Assembly: GCA_016794615.1 (NCBI GenBank)
Contig: JAEUJO010000012.1
Location: 1 to 35,306, forward strand
From: Pseudonocardia sp.
Lineage (GTDB): Bacteria; Actinomycetota; Actinomycetes; Mycobacteriales; Pseudonocardiaceae
Direction: 5' to 3'
DNA: 35,306 bases
Shown here: positions 7,812 to 17,109 of the stretch, piece by piece
Layout: the number at the start of each line of letters is the position of its first letter
Numbering within the stretch: the first letter of the stretch is position 1
The notes under the pieces: generated by a model
Told to the model about the DNA's origin: nothing
The model's database searches: none
Seen by the model: only the letters and a program-made list of their open reading frames with translations
Translations under genes and position numbers: made by a program

Positions 7812-8588
7812 CTAGAGCACCGGGGTGAAGCCGGCGACCGACACCTGCAGCCACGCGAGCAGCCCGCCCCACAGCCCGCTGACCAGCAGCACCCCGACGG
7901 CGATCAGCAGGACGCCGCCGCAGACCTGGATGGCGCGCGCGTGCCGGCGCAACCAGCCGAGCGCACGCACGGCCCGGGACGCACCGAGCGCGATCACGAC
8001 GAACGGCAGGCCGAGGCCCGCGCAGTAGGCGAGGGTGAGCACGACGCCGCGCAGCGAGCCGCCGCCGGTGCCGGCCGCGACGGCGACGACGCCCGCGAGC
8101 GTCGGCCCGACGCACGGCACCCAGCCCAGCCCGAACACCGCGCCGAGCAGCGGCGCACCCCAGATCCCGGCGCGCGGCACCCAGTGCACCCGGCGCTCGC
8201 GCGCCAGGATCGGGACCACCCCGACGAACGCGAACCCCATCATGATCATGACGACTCCACCGGCACGCTGCAGCAGCACCTCGTTGCGCACCAGCGTGTC
8301 CGCCAGCCAGACGACCCCGAAGAGGATCGCGCCGAACACCGCGGTGAACCCCGCGACGAACAGTGCCGCCGCCCCGGCCACCCGCCACCGCCCGGCCCGC
8401 GGGCCACGGGCCTCGTCCGGCGTGGTGGGCGGGGCGTCCGCCCCGACGAGCCCGGCGAGGTACGCGAGGTAGCCGGGGACCAGCGGCACCACGCACGGCG
8501 ACGCGAAGCTGACCGCGCCAGCCAGCACGGCCACGGCCACCGCCGCGAGCAGCGGGCCGCTGACCGCGAGCGTGGTCGAGGGGTCCAT
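7812..8588 (-). CDS. ccdA: CcdA-type cytochrome c biogenesis/disulfide transporter
   Basis: Polytopic membrane protein that passes electrons from cytoplasmic thioredoxin across the membrane to reduce apocytochrome and thioredoxin-like cysteines. The 258-residue protein has six helices and the two conserved Cys-Pro regions: FASPCVVPLVPGY (C32) and GWVPCVGPTL (C159). A 20-residue soluble insert (about 50-70) follows helix 1. The ATG at 8588 is preceded directly by an in-frame GTG at 8591. No Shine-Dalgarno is visible, but a -10-like TACTCT lies 8 nt upstream. It heads the block ccdA-resB-ccsB. Confidence 0.93.
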   Translation of the reverse strand: MDPSTTLAVSGPLLAAVAVAVLAGAVSFASPCVVPLVPGYLAYLAGLVGADAPPTTPDEARGPRAGRWRVAGAAALFVAGFTAVFGAILFGVVWLADTLVRNEVLLQRAGGVVMIMMGFAFVGVVPILARERRVHWVPRAGIWGAPLLGAVFGLGWVPCVGPTLAGVVAVAAGTGGGSLRGVVLTLAYCAGLGLPFVVIALGASRAVRALGWLRRHARAIQVCGGVLLIAVGVLLVSGLWGGLLAWLQVSVAGFTPVL

Positions 8589-8596
8589 CACGGACG

Positions 8597-8602
8597 AGAG
8601 TA
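8597..8602 (-). promoter_or_regulatory. -10 element of a possible leaderless ccdA promoter
   Basis: TACTCT on the minus strand ends 8 nt before the ATG at 8588 (5 nt before the alternative GTG at 8591). It would allow ccdA-resB-ccsB to be transcribed separately from the thioredoxin gene. Confidence 0.4.
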
Positions 8603-8633
8603 AGTGCCGGGACCGACAGTTCGCCTCTCGGGT

Positions 8634-8648
8634 TCTACGCGGCGTAGA
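8634..8648. promoter_or_regulatory. 15-nt perfect inverted repeat upstream of ccdA
   Basis: TCTACGC-G-GCGTAGA lies in the 167-nt gap between the thioredoxin stop and ccdA, about 30 nt upstream of the ccdA -10 hexamer. This is a plausible operator position. The rest of the gap shows nothing recognisable. Confidence 0.35.
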
Positions 8649-8755
8649 TCCGCTCCTGCGCGACGGCGCCGGTGGACGCTCGTTCGGCGGAAGGCCGAGC
8701 CCGCGAGCGAGCGCCGGGCGACCTGCACGCGCCCGGCCCACGCGTGGCCGGACGC

Positions 8756-9346
8756 CTACGGGGCGGGTTCGGCCGCCAGGCGCTGGACCAGCGGGATGAG
8801 TTCGGGCACCCGGATCGACGTCAGGTACACCGCAGCGACGCGGTGCTGCCGGTCGAGCACGATCGTCGACGGCACGGTGTTGCGCGGGTAGCCGCGGAGC
8901 GCGGCCAGCGTCCGGCCCGGGGGGTCGAACACGGAGTCGTAGGTGATGCCGCGGTCGCGGACGAAGTCGGTGGCCGCGGCGCGGTCGTCGCGCACGTCGA
9001 CGCCGAGCACCGAGACGCCGTCCGCGGCCGTCTGCTGCGCGACGAACTGCAGGTCCGGGGCCTCCGCACGGCAGGGGCCGCACCAGGAGCCCCAGATGTT
9101 GAGCACGACGACCCGGCCCGCGAGGTTCTCCAGCCCGACGGTGGAGCCCGGGTCGAGCAGGCTCGCCCCCGACAGCGCCCGCAACGTGCCGCGGCTCTCC
9201 GGCGGGTCGTAGACGATCGTCGTCTGCCCGCCGGGCGCGACGAAGGTGAAGTCCTGGCCGGCCTCGACGGCGTCCTTGCTGGTGCTGCACGCCGTCAGCA
9301 GGAAGGTGACGGCCAGTGCCGCGAGCCGGTATCCGGTGCGGCTCAT
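8756..9346 (-). CDS. TlpA/ResA-like thioredoxin lipoprotein
   Basis: Extracytoplasmic thiol-disulfide oxidoreductase expected to keep apocytochrome cysteines reduced for heme attachment, using electrons from CcdA. The 196-residue protein has a signal peptide with lipobox LLTAC (lipid-modified C20), then a thioredoxin/redoxin fold. The active site is WCGPC (88-92) and the cis-proline is in NTVPSTIVLD. The insert after the first strand is typical of the ResA/TlpA group. Its ATG overlaps the phosphatase stop by 4 nt. Confidence 0.92.
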   Translation of the reverse strand: MSRTGYRLAALAVTFLLTACSTSKDAVEAGQDFTFVAPGGQTTIVYDPPESRGTLRALSGASLLDPGSTVGLENLAGRVVVLNIWGSWCGPCRAEAPDLQFVAQQTAADGVSVLGVDVRDDRAAATDFVRDRGITYDSVFDPPGRTLAALRGYPRNTVPSTIVLDRQHRVAAVYLTSIRVPELIPLVQRLAAEPAP

Positions 9347-9999
9347 GCGCCGGTCTGGGCGGGGTCGCTGCGACCGCCGGGCTCGGTGTAGCGCAGCTGC
9401 ACCAGCTCGCCGTCGTCGAACACCAGCGAGGTCAGTGACGCCAGCGCGCACTGGCGGCGCCGCGGGTCGTGCCACAGGTGCTGACCGGTGACGTACCGGC
9501 GCAGCGTCCAGATCGGTAGCTGGTGGCTGACGCACAGCGCCTCGTGGCCCGACGCCAGCTCGCGGGCGCGGTGCACGACGGCGAGCATCCGCTCGGCGAT
9601 CTCCCGGTACGGCTCGCCCCACGAGGGCGTGAACGGGTCGCGCAGCAGCCACCAGTACCGGGGCCTGCGCAGGGCGCCGTCGCCGACGGCGACCCGCTTG
9701 CCCTCGAAGCTGTTGTCCGCCTCGATCAGCCGGTCGTCGGTGATGACCTCCAGGCCGTGCTGGGCGGCGGCGGGAGCGGCGGTCTCCTGCGCGCGCTGCA
9801 GCGGGGAGGCGAGCACGGCGGTCAGGTCGGCGTCGACGAGCGCCTTCGCGGCGAGGTCGGCCTGGTCGCGGCCGTTCGCCGACAGCCGGAAGCCGGGGAT
9901 CCGGCCGTAGAGGATCCTGTCCGGATTGCGCACCTCACCGTGGCGCAGGAGGTGGACGACGGTGCGGACCGGCGGCGTGCCGACGTCTCCGGTCATCAT
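9343..9999 (-). CDS. Histidine phosphatase (phosphoglycerate mutase-like) family protein
   Basis: A 218-residue protein of the histidine phosphatase superfamily. The catalytic RHGE is at 19-22, the second-site [10 protein letters not shown] lies near residue 75, and the second histidine is in [11 protein letters not shown]. The substrate is not readable from sequence. Members at this position (beside hemL and the cytochrome genes) are conserved in mycobacteria (Rv0525-like), and a metabolic phosphatase role is more likely than glycolytic mutase. The ATG at 9999 overlaps the hemL stop (ATGA); the next codon is a second ATG. Confidence 0.88.
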   Translation of the reverse strand: MMTGDVGTPPVRTVVHLLRHGEVRNPDRILYGRIPGFRLSANGRDQADLAAKALVDADLTAVLASPLQRAQETAAPAAAQHGLEVITDDRLIEADNSFEGKRVAVGDGALRRPRYWWLLRDPFTPSWGEPYREIAERMLAVVHRARELASGHEALCVSHQLPIWTLRRYVTGQHLWHDPRRRQCALASLTSLVFDDGELVQLRYTEPGGRSDPAQTGA

Positions 10000-11348
10000 T
10001 GCGCTGCGTCCGTCGGCGAGAGCGCCGTGGCGGCGGCCTTGGCGGCCTGCGGCAGGGCGTCGTCGATCGCCTGCCAGGCGTCGTCGTCCAGGGCCGTCGA
10101 GACGAACCACGCCTCGAAGGCGCTCGGCGGCGGGTAGACCCCGCGGTCCAGCAGCGCGTGGAAGAACGGGGGGAACCGCCACGTCTGCGCGGCCTGGGCT
10201 CCCGCGTAGTCGTGCACGTCGTCGTCGGTGAAGAACACCGACAGCAGGTTCCCGGCGCGCTGTACGCGGTGCGGCACGCCCTGCACCGACAGCGCGTCGC
10301 CCAGCAGCCGCGCCAACCGGTCCGCGTTCGCGTCCAGCGTCGCGTAGACGGCCTCGTCGGCGTTCCGGAGTGTGGCGAGCCCCGCGGCGACCGCGACGGG
10401 GTTCCCGGACAGCGTCCCGGCCTGGTAGACGGGCCCGGCCGGGGCGAGGTGGCTCATCGAGGCCGTCGGCCCGCCGAACGCCGCCGCAGGCAGCCCGCCC
10501 GACATGACCTTGCCGAACGTGTAGAGGTCGCCCGCGACTCCGTCGCGGCCGTACCAGCCGGACCCGGAGACCCGGAAGCCGGTCATCACCTCGTCCATGA
10601 TCAGCAGGGCACCGTGGGCCGAGCAGAGCTCCTTGAGCCCGGCGTTGAAGCCCGGCAGCGGGGCGACGGCCCCCATGTTGCCCGCCGCCGCCTCGGTGAT
10701 CACGCACGCGATCTCGCCGCCGCGTTCGGCGAACACCGCGCGCACGGCGTCGAGGTCGTTGTAGGGCAGCACGACCGTGTCGGCGGCCTGCGCGCCCGTC
10801 ACGCCGGGGCTCGTCGGCAGGCCGAGCGTGGCGACGCCCGAGCCGGCCTGGGCGAGCAGGGCGTCCACGTGCCCGTGGTAGCAGCCGGCGAACTTGACCA
10901 CGGCCTTCCGGCCCGTGATCCCGCGGGCGAGCCGGACGGCGCTCATCGTCGCCTCGGTGCCCGAGTTGACCAGCCGCACCTGCTCGACGGGAGCGACCCG
11001 ACCGATGATCTCCTCGGCGAGCTCGACCTCGGCGGGGGTCGGCGCGCCGAACGACAGCCCGCTGCCCGCGGCCGCCCGCACGGCCTCGACGACGGCGGGG
11101 TGCGCGTGACCGAGGATCATCGGCCCCCAGGAGCAGATGAGGTCCACATAGCGGTGACCGTCGGCGTCGGTGAGCCATGGACCGCGGGCCGAGACCATGA
11201 ACCGGGGTGTGCCGCCCACCGAGGTGAAGGCGCGGACGGGCGAGTTGACCCCGCCCGGGATCGCGGCGGCGGCGCGGGCGAACAGGGTGCGGGAGGCCGC
11301 CGTGTCAGGTTCGGGGGTGCCGAGCTCGGCGACGGAGGGCGTGGTCAC
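9996..11348 (-). CDS. hemL: Glutamate-1-semialdehyde 2,1-aminomutase HemL
   Basis: PLP enzyme that converts glutamate-1-semialdehyde to 5-aminolevulinate, the step after HemA in C5 heme synthesis. The 450-residue protein has the expected blocks: [28 protein letters not shown] (about 128-143), the PLP aspartate in [12 protein letters not shown] (D252) and the Schiff-base lysine in TFGKVMSGG (K280). The start is a GTG at 11348. The frame remains open further upstream, but residues before this GTG are not HemL-like. A GGGG lies close upstream. It lies 45 nt downstream of the stop of the proline-rich membrane protein and leads into the phosphatase and thioredoxin genes. Confidence 0.95.
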   Translation of the reverse strand: MTTPSVAELGTPEPDTAASRTLFARAAAAIPGGVNSPVRAFTSVGGTPRFMVSARGPWLTDADGHRYVDLICSWGPMILGHAHPAVVEAVRAAAGSGLSFGAPTPAEVELAEEIIGRVAPVEQVRLVNSGTEATMSAVRLARGITGRKAVVKFAGCYHGHVDALLAQAGSGVATLGLPTSPGVTGAQAADTVVLPYNDLDAVRAVFAERGGEIACVITEAAAGNMGAVAPLPGFNAGLKELCSAHGALLIMDEVMTGFRVSGSGWYGRDGVAGDLYTFGKVMSGGLPAAAFGGPTASMSHLAPAGPVYQAGTLSGNPVAVAAGLATLRNADEAVYATLDANADRLARLLGDALSVQGVPHRVQRAGNLLSVFFTDDDVHDYAGAQAAQTWRFPPFFHALLDRGVYPPPSAFEAWFVSTALDDDAWQAIDDALPQAAKAAATALSPTDAAQ

Positions 11349-11392
11349 GGCCCCAGTCTTCCCCAGGACGCGACGGGGCGGGCGCGGGCCCG

Positions 11393-12172
11393 TCAGCGGC
11401 GGCGGGCGAACCAGTCGCGGGCGGCCGGGGCGAACATCAACCCGACGCCCGCGAGCGCCAGTATCAGCGGCGCGGCGAGGACGGCCCCGCTCGCCGCGTC
11501 CAGCGGCAACCCCTGCGAGCCCGCCGCCACCAGCGATGCGACGACCATCAGTGTGAACCCGGCGGCCGTCGCGGCGAGCAGCGCCCGCGCCCACCGGCGC
11601 CCGCCCCACGCCAGCACCCCGAGCAGGAGGAATCCCAGCGCGACCGCGAGTATCACGAATCCCGTGATTCGGATCACCTGCGCGAGGTCCACCCCCAGCT
11701 GTTGGAGCTGGGCCTGGTCCTCCGGAGGCAGCGCGGCCGTGGTCTGCCCCGCACCGACCACTCCGAACAGCCCGATGAGGAGGTACGGCACCGCCGAGAG
11801 GACGACCAGCAGCAGCGCGAGATGCAGCGACCCCGGACGCCGCGGCGGCTGCACCGGCTCGCGGCCCAGCCCCGCCGGGGACATCGGGTAGGAGGCCGGG
11901 TAGGGGTAGTTGCCGTACGGGTTGTAGACGTACGGCGGTTCGGCCGGTCCGCCGGTCGGCCCGTCCCCCGGGGACCGGTCGTACGGCGACCCGGGGTGCG
12001 CGGGCGCACCGTACGGCGGACGCGGGACGTACGGCTGCCCGCCGGGCGGCTGGGACTCGGGCGGCTGGGATCCGGGCGGCTGGGATTCGGGTGCAGGCGC
12101 GTCCGGTTGGGGACGGGCCGGGCTCGGCCCGTCGCGCTCGCCGGGTGCCCGCCCGTCCCCCGGGATAGTCAT
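11393..12172 (-). CDS. Proline-rich multi-pass membrane protein, hypothetical
   Basis: A 259-residue protein. Residues 1-112 are Pro/Gly/Gln/Tyr-rich, with short repeats of the type [10 protein letters not shown] and [14 protein letters not shown], and are likely disordered and cytoplasmic. Residues about 115-250 hold four membrane helices, ending in basic DWFARRR. The ATG is preceded by GAGGGG. The family is not identified. Disordered N-terminus plus four helices is common in actinobacterial DUF4190-like or DUF4064-like proteins. It is 91 nt downstream of the DUF4282 gene, which has a similar plan. Confidence 0.75.
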   Translation of the reverse strand: MTIPGDGRAPGERDGPSPARPQPDAPAPESQPPGSQPPESQPPGGQPYVPRPPYGAPAHPGSPYDRSPGDGPTGGPAEPPYVYNPYGNYPYPASYPMSPAGLGREPVQPPRRPGSLHLALLLVVLSAVPYLLIGLFGVVGAGQTTAALPPEDQAQLQQLGVDLAQVIRITGFVILAVALGFLLLGVLAWGGRRWARALLAATAAGFTLMVVASLVAAGSQGLPLDAASGAVLAAPLILALAGVGLMFAPAARDWFARRR

Positions 12173-12263
12173 TCGACCCCCTCGATGAGGCTCGTCAGCC
12201 GCTCCTGTGTCGAACGGCCGGCATGCCCGCTCACGCCGCCACGGTACCGCCGCCCACCTCGGG

Positions 12264-12794
12264 TCAGGAGCGGTTGCGCATGGCCCGGATGTCCTCCGAC
12301 ATCCGCACCACCGCGTAGTAGAACTCCAGGGTGATGCGGAACAAGATCACGTAGATCAGCGCCACGATGGCCCCACCGACCAACGCGCCCAGTCCCACCC
12401 CCAGAGAGGTCGCGAACCCCGAGATCACGAGAAACACGTAGGCCAGCCCGATCGCGACCAGACCCAGGATGTACAGCACCTTGATCACGACGGGGGTGGC
12501 GAACGAGTTGAAGCCGAAGTCGAACAGCGCGTTGAAGAAGCTGGGCGACTCGTTCTGCGGGGGGAGCCCACCCGTTCCGGCCGGGTAGCCCGCGTACCGC
12601 TGCTGGCCGGCGGGCTGCTGCCAGGAGGGCTGAGCCTGACCGTAGGCGCCCGACTGCGTGGGCGGCGGCGGATAGGACCCGTAAGCCGGCTGCTCCGGCT
12701 GCTGCGGCTGCTGGCCGTACCCCCCCGGGTAGGGCTGCTGGCCGTGCCAGCCGGGCTGCTGCTCGCCGCCGCCGGATGCCGGATCGTTGCTCAT
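12264..12794 (-). CDS. DUF4282 domain membrane protein
   Basis: A 176-residue protein. Residues 1-80 are Gln/Pro/Gly/Tyr-rich (repeats like GQQP and PQQPEQP). Then comes a domain matching DUF4282 in my recognition: FFNALFDFGFNSFATPVVIKVLY, two membrane helices, and the ending RITLEFYYAVVRMSEDIRAMR. The ATG at 12794 is chosen over upstream starts because GGAGGA lies 8 nt before it and the upstream residues are Arg/Trp-rich and unlike the family. The function of DUF4282 is not known to me. Confidence 0.85.
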   Translation of the reverse strand: MSNDPASGGGEQQPGWHGQQPYPGGYGQQPQQPEQPAYGSYPPPPTQSGAYGQAQPSWQQPAGQQRYAGYPAGTGGLPPQNESPSFFNALFDFGFNSFATPVVIKVLYILGLVAIGLAYVFLVISGFATSLGVGLGALVGGAIVALIYVILFRITLEFYYAVVRMSEDIRAMRNRS

Positions 12795-12954
12795 CGTGCA
12801 CTTCCTCCACCAGATAGATGACCGTGACCGATCCGGCCACGACGCGTCCACCCCGCACTCCGTGCCGGGCGGCCGCCCCGCGCCGGATCACACCGCTCGG
12901 GTATCGGCGGGGCGGGAGCATACCTGCAGGTGAGTCCGCGAACGGCCAGGTGGG

Positions 12955-13935
12955 CTAGTCGCGGTCCAGCCGGGCGGCGACCTCGACGGCCCAGTAGGTG
13001 AGCACGACGTCCGCACCGGCGCGACGGATCGCGGTGAGCGTCTCCAGGATCGTGCGGTCCCGGTCCAGCCAGCCGTTCCCCGCCGCCGCCTCGATCATCG
13101 CGTACTCGCCGGAGACCTGGTACGCCGCGACCGGCACGTCCGCGACCTCGGCGACGGCGCGCAGCACGTCCAGGTAGGCCATTGCGGGCTTGACCATCAC
13201 CAGGTCGGCGCCCTCCTCGAGGTCCAGGGCGAGCTCGCGCAGCGACTCACGGACGTTCGCCGCGTCCTGCTGGTAGGTCTTGCGGTCTCCGCGCAGCTGG
13301 CTGTCCACCGCCTCGCGGAACGGCCCGTAGAACGCCGAGGCGTACTTGGCCGTGTAGGCGAGGATCCCCGTGTCCCGGTGGCCCGCGGCGTCGAGCGCGG
13401 CCCGGATGACGCCCACCTGGCCGTCCATCATCCCGCTCGGCCCCAGTAGGTGCGCCCCCGCGTCGGCCTGTGCCACGGCCATCCGCGCGTAGACGGCGAG
13501 CGTGGCGTCGTTGTCGACCCCGCCGTCGTCGCCGAGCACGCCGCAGTGGCCGTGGTCGGTGAACTCGTCGAGGCAGGTGTCGGCCATGACGACGGTCGCG
13601 TCGCCGACCTCGGACCGCACGTCGTGCAGCGCGACGTTGAGCACGCCGTCCGGGTCGACACCTGCGGTGCCGGTGGCGTCGCGCCGGGCGGGGACGCCGA
13701 AGAGCATGAGCCCGCCGACCCCCGCCGTCACGGCGTCGACGGCGGCCTTGCGCAGGGAGTCGCGGGTGTGCTGTACGACACCGGGCATCGACGCGATCGG
13801 CGTCGGCTCGGTGGCCCCCTCCTTGACGAACATCGGCAGCACGAGCTGGCGCGGGCGCAGGGTGGTCTCGGCGACGAGCCGCCGCAGCGCCGGCGTGGCG
13901 CGCAGCCGGCGGGGCCGGTGGGTCGGGAAGGCCAT
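12955..13935 (-). CDS. hemB: Delta-aminolevulinic acid dehydratase (porphobilinogen synthase) HemB
   Basis: Condenses two 5-aminolevulinate molecules to porphobilinogen. The 326-residue protein has both active-site lysines: [14 protein letters not shown] (K197) and [10 protein letters not shown] (K249). The metal site reads [15 protein letters not shown]121 and C131 are present but the middle cysteine of the zinc enzymes is Asp123, a mixed site. The ATG at 13935 is preferred over the GTG one codon upstream because a TACGCT hexamer ends exactly 6 nt before it, suggesting a leaderless message. It sits after the rex-hemACD operon but is separated from it by the coiled-coil gene. Confidence 0.95.
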   Translation of the reverse strand: MAFPTHRPRRLRATPALRRLVAETTLRPRQLVLPMFVKEGATEPTPIASMPGVVQHTRDSLRKAAVDAVTAGVGGLMLFGVPARRDATGTAGVDPDGVLNVALHDVRSEVGDATVVMADTCLDEFTDHGHCGVLGDDGGVDNDATLAVYARMAVAQADAGAHLLGPSGMMDGQVGVIRAALDAAGHRDTGILAYTAKYASAFYGPFREAVDSQLRGDRKTYQQDAANVRESLRELALDLEEGADLVMVKPAMAYLDVLRAVAEVADVPVAAYQVSGEYAMIEAAAGNGWLDRDRTILETLTAIRRAGADVVLTYWAVEVAARLDRD

Positions 13936-13941
13936 CACCCC

Positions 13942-13947
13942 AGCGTA
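13942..13947 (-). promoter_or_regulatory. -10 element of a likely leaderless hemB promoter
   Basis: TACGCT on the minus strand is followed by GGGGTG and the ATG at 13935. The G-run could also act as a ribosome site, so leaderless status is not certain. Confidence 0.4.
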
Positions 13948-13967
13948 CGAGGGTACGAAGTCCTTCT

Positions 13968-14486
13968 TCAGGTCCGGTCGGTCGAGTCGTCGCCCTGCCG
14001 GCGGATCAGGACCTCCAGCATGTCCGCGAGCCGCTGGTTCCAGCCCGCTTGACCGTCGAGTACGCCGCGGATCTCCAGGAACCTGTCGTCGATCACACGG
14101 AACCCCTCGTGCATCGTGCGGAACCCCTCGTCCATATCGGTGCGCAGGTCGGTGAGGTCCGCACGCATGGCGCTCAGCACGCGGTTGTTCTGGTCGCGGA
14201 AGCTGCGCATCTCGGCTCGGACGTCGACGAACTCCGATCGCATCTCGGCTCGGACGTCGACGAACTCCGATCGCATCTCGGCTCGGACGTCAACGAACTC
14301 CGATCGCATCTCGGCTCGGACATCGACGAACTCCGATCGCATCTCCGACCGGAGCGCCCGCAGCTCGGTGCGGATCTCGCCGACGTCGCGGTCCGCGCCG
14401 CCTGCCAGGTACCGCGCCGCCCGGGCGTCGTCCTCGGCCCGGCGCAGCCGCGCGCGCAGCTCGTCCATGCCGTCGGGCTCCGTCAC
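13968..14486 (-). CDS. Hendecad-repeat coiled-coil protein, hypothetical
   Basis: A 172-residue, highly charged protein with no membrane segment. Residues 51-94 are four exact copies of [11 protein letters not shown], an 11-residue period that fits a right-handed (hendecad) coiled coil. The flanks continue the same pattern ([12 protein letters not shown] before; [20 protein letters not shown] after). The start is taken as the GTG at 14486, 7 nt after TAGCGT; an ATG at 14468 with GGAG 9 nt upstream is the alternative. It lies between hemD and hemB but shows no enzymatic motif. It may be a structural or scaffolding protein. Confidence 0.75.
   Translation of the reverse strand: MTEPDGMDELRARLRRAEDDARAARYLAGGADRDVGEIRTELRALRSEMRSEFVDVRAEMRSEFVDVRAEMRSEFVDVRAEMRSEFVDVRAEMRSFRDQNNRVLSAMRADLTDLRTDMDEGFRTMHEGFRVIDDRFLEIRGVLDGQAGWNQRLADMLEVLIRRQGDDSTDRT
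14208..14339. repeat. Four tandem 33-bp repeats inside the coiled-coil gene
   Basis: Units lie at 14208-14240, 14241-14273, 14274-14306 and 14307-14339. They are identical except for one change each in units 3 and 4, and both changes are synonymous. Each unit encodes 11 residues, so copy number can vary without frameshift. Confidence 0.95.
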
Positions 14487-14493
14487 GACGACG

Positions 14494-14499
14494 ACGCTA
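14494..14499 (-). promoter_or_regulatory. -10 element of a possible leaderless coiled-coil gene promoter
   Basis: TAGCGT on the minus strand, 7 nt before the GTG at 14486, in the 104-nt gap after hemD. Confidence 0.35.
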
Positions 14500-14590
14500 C
14501 CGGTGCTCGGCCGTTTCCGAGGCCGTTCGGTGAAGCTCGACGGCGACGCGCCCGCCGGGCTCGCCGGGCGGGCGCGTCGCCGTCGGAACG

Positions 14591-16132
14591 TCAGCGTCGG
14601 CGGATCTTCGCCTTCCGCGGAGGCGGAAGCGCACCCTCGGCGCGCAGCCGCGCCGCGTGCGCTGCCAGCGCGTCGACCAGCACGGACACCCGCGCCTCCT
14701 CCGGCTGCACGTCCACCCGCAGGCCGAACTCGCGTGCGGTCTCGGCCGTCTGCGGGCCGATGCACGCGACGATCGTGCGCGCGTGCGGCTTGCCCGCGAT
14801 CCCGACCAGGTTGCGCACCGTCGACGACGAGGTGAAGCACACCGCGTCGAACCCGCCGGTCTTGATCGCCTCGCGGATCGGGGCGGGCGGCGGCGCGGCA
14901 CGCACCGTGCGGTACGCGGTCACGTCGTCGATCTCCCAGCCGCGCTCCCGCAGGCCGGCGGCCAGCGTCTCGGTCGCGATGTCGGCGCGCGGCAGCAACA
15001 CCCGGTCCACCGGGTCGAGCACGTCGTCGTGCGGCGGGAAGATGGCCAGCAGGCCCTCGGACGACGACTCCTGGGACTCCACGGTGTTCGGCACGAGGTC
15101 CGGCACGATGCCGAAGGCGCGCACGCGCTCGGCCGTTGCCGTGCCGACGCAGGCGATCTTCACACCGGAGAACGCGCGGGCGTCCAGCCCGAACTCGGCG
15201 AACTTCTCCCACACCGCGCGTACGGCGTTCGTCGAGGTGAACACCACCCACTGGTAGCGCCCGTCGACCAGGCCCTTGACGGCGCGTTCCATCTGAGTGG
15301 GCGACCGCGGCGGCTCGACGGCGATGGTCGGCACCTCCTCGGCGGTCGCACCGTGCACCGCGAGCCGGTCGCTCATCACGCCTGCCTGGTCCTTGGTGCG
15401 CGGCACCAGCACCCGCCACCCGTACAGCGCGCGGGACTCCCACCACGACAGCCGCGCGCGTTCCTCGACGGCGTTCCCGACCGTGACGACCAGCGGGCCG
15501 TCGAGGTCCGCACCCTCACCGGCGAGCGTCGCGAGCGTGGTCTGCACGGTCTTCTGTGCGGTGAGCGTGCCGCGGGAGGTCACGGCGACCGGCGTCGTCG
15601 GCGCCAGGCCGTGCGCGGTCAGGCCTGCGACGAGATCGGGCAGATGGGCGGCGGTGGCGTGCAGCACGAGCGGGCCGGGGACCGTGGCGAGCGCCGCCCA
15701 GTCCACCCCCGCACGCACGTCCGCCTCGACGTGCGCGGAGCCGAGCGGGACGCCCGCGTAGGCCGGCACGGCGGTGCCCGGGGCGACGCCGGGGACGATG
15801 TCGAACGGCAGGCCCGCCGCGGCGACGGCGAGGGTCTCGGCCACGACGGCGTCGGCCGTCAGCGGGTCCCCGCCGACCAGCCGCACGACCGATCGGCCCG
15901 CGGACGCCTCGGCGACCAGGTCCGCGGCGACGTCGGCCGGCTCGCCGACCGCAGGCCGGACCTCGGCGCCGTCCGCCACGAGGGCGAGAACGCCGTCGGG
16001 TACGTCGGGGTCGGTGACCACCAGCGGGGCGCTGCCGAGCGCGTCGCGCGCCCGAACGGTGAGCAACCCGGGGTCGCCGGGGCCGCTGCCCACGAAGGCG
16101 ACACGTCCGGGGGTGGACGGTGCGCGGTTCAT
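14591..16132 (-). CDS. hemD: HemD: uroporphyrinogen-III synthase with an N-terminal methyltransferase-like domain
   Basis: The 513-residue protein joins two domains. Residues about 9-245 resemble the uroporphyrinogen-III methyltransferase (SUMT) fold: [15 protein letters not shown] and [18 protein letters not shown]. Residues about 258-500 are uroporphyrinogen-III synthase, which closes hydroxymethylbilane to uroporphyrinogen III ([47 protein letters not shown]). In the first domain the usual KGGDPFxFGRG is [11 protein letters not shown] and the THR motif is absent, so methylation activity is doubtful; as I recall, mycobacterial HemD is similar. A basic tail [11 protein letters not shown] ends the protein. 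ATG overlaps the hemC stop by 4 nt, with AGGAG 8 nt upstream. Confidence 0.93.
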   Translation of the reverse strand: MNRAPSTPGRVAFVGSGPGDPGLLTVRARDALGSAPLVVTDPDVPDGVLALVADGAEVRPAVGEPADVAADLVAEASAGRSVVRLVGGDPLTADAVVAETLAVAAAGLPFDIVPGVAPGTAVPAYAGVPLGSAHVEADVRAGVDWAALATVPGPLVLHATAAHLPDLVAGLTAHGLAPTTPVAVTSRGTLTAQKTVQTTLATLAGEGADLDGPLVVTVGNAVEERARLSWWESRALYGWRVLVPRTKDQAGVMSDRLAVHGATAEEVPTIAVEPPRSPTQMERAVKGLVDGRYQWVVFTSTNAVRAVWEKFAEFGLDARAFSGVKIACVGTATAERVRAFGIVPDLVPNTVESQESSSEGLLAIFPPHDDVLDPVDRVLLPRADIATETLAAGLRERGWEIDDVTAYRTVRAAPPPAPIREAIKTGGFDAVCFTSSSTVRNLVGIAGKPHARTIVACIGPQTAETAREFGLRVDVQPEEARVSVLVDALAAHAARLRAEGALPPPRKAKIRRR

Positions 16133-17109
16133 CGATCTACTCCTGGTTGAGCGTCTACGGAGGGCGTGCCGGTGAGACCTGCGCCACCCGCCATGTCGAG
16201 CAACTCTGCGGCGAGCGCCGCGCCGAGCTTCTCGACGTCGTCGAGGTTGCCGGTGGCCGACGCGCGCAGCAGCGCACCGTCGCCCGTGCCGACCACCGCA
16301 CGCAGGAACACGCGGTCGACGACCCGGCCGTCGTCGTCGAGGTCGGACACCACGTCGGCCAGTGCACCCACGGGGGCGCTGCAGCCGGCTTCCAGCGTCG
16401 CCAGCACCGCCCGCTCGGCGGTGACGGCCGCCCGCGCGCCCACGTCGTCGAGCACCTGCGCGAGCAGGGCGGCCAACGCGGTGTCGGCCGCGCGGCACTC
16501 GACGGCGAGCGCACCCTGCGCGGGTGCGGGCAACATCTGCAGGGGGTCGAGCAGCTCGCCCGCCTCGTCGATACGGCCGAGCCGGCGCAGGCCCGCCGCG
16601 GCGACCACCACGGCGTCGAGCTCGCCGCTGCGGACCTTGCCGATGCGGGTGTCGACGTTGCCGCGGATCGGCACGGTGCGCAGGCCGAGGCCGAGGGCCT
16701 CGAGCTGGGCGACCCGCCGCGGTGACCCGGTACCGACCGTCGCTCCCGCGGGCAGCTCCCCGAGCACCCGTCCGTCCCGGGCGACCAGCGCGTCGCGCGG
16801 ATCCTCCCGGGGCGGGACCGCGGCGATGACGAGCCGCGGGTCGGCGGCCGTCGGGAGGTCCTTGTAGGAGTGCACGGCGAGATCGACCTCACCGGCCACG
16901 AGCACGTCGCGCAGCTGCGAGACGAACACTCCGACGCCGAGCGTGGCGATCGGGGCGGACGAACGGTCACCGGCGGTGCTGATGGTGACCAGCTCGACGG
17001 TGTGGCCGGCATCGCGCAGCCGCTGCGCGACGACCGTGGACTGGGCGACGGCCAGCGCACTGGGCCGGGTGCCGAGGCGGAGTGCCCCGGTCTGGACTCG
17101 AGCGGTCAC
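16129..17109 (-). CDS. hemC: Hydroxymethylbilane synthase (porphobilinogen deaminase) HemC
   Basis: Polymerises four porphobilinogens to hydroxymethylbilane. The 326-residue protein has the catalytic aspartate in HSYKDLP (D84), substrate arginines in [11 protein letters not shown] and PIRGNVDTR, and the cysteine that carries the dipyrromethane cofactor in [10 protein letters not shown] (C243). The GTG start overlaps the hemA stop as GTGA, and its own stop overlaps hemD as ATGA, so expression is coupled through the rex-hemA-hemC-hemD unit. Confidence 0.96.
   Translation of the reverse strand: MTARVQTGALRLGTRPSALAVAQSTVVAQRLRDAGHTVELVTISTAGDRSSAPIATLGVGVFVSQLRDVLVAGEVDLAVHSYKDLPTAADPRLVIAAVPPREDPRDALVARDGRVLGELPAGATVGTGSPRRVAQLEALGLGLRTVPIRGNVDTRIGKVRSGELDAVVVAAAGLRRLGRIDEAGELLDPLQMLPAPAQGALAVECRAADTALAALLAQVLDDVGARAAVTAERAVLATLEAGCSAPVGALADVVSDLDDDGRVVDRVFLRAVVGTGDGALLRASATGNLDDVEKLGAALAAELLDMAGGAGLTGTPSVDAQPGVDR

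Noticed and set aside
14208-14339. CRISPR array
   Set aside because: The 33-bp units are directly abutting with no spacers and encode a protein repeat.
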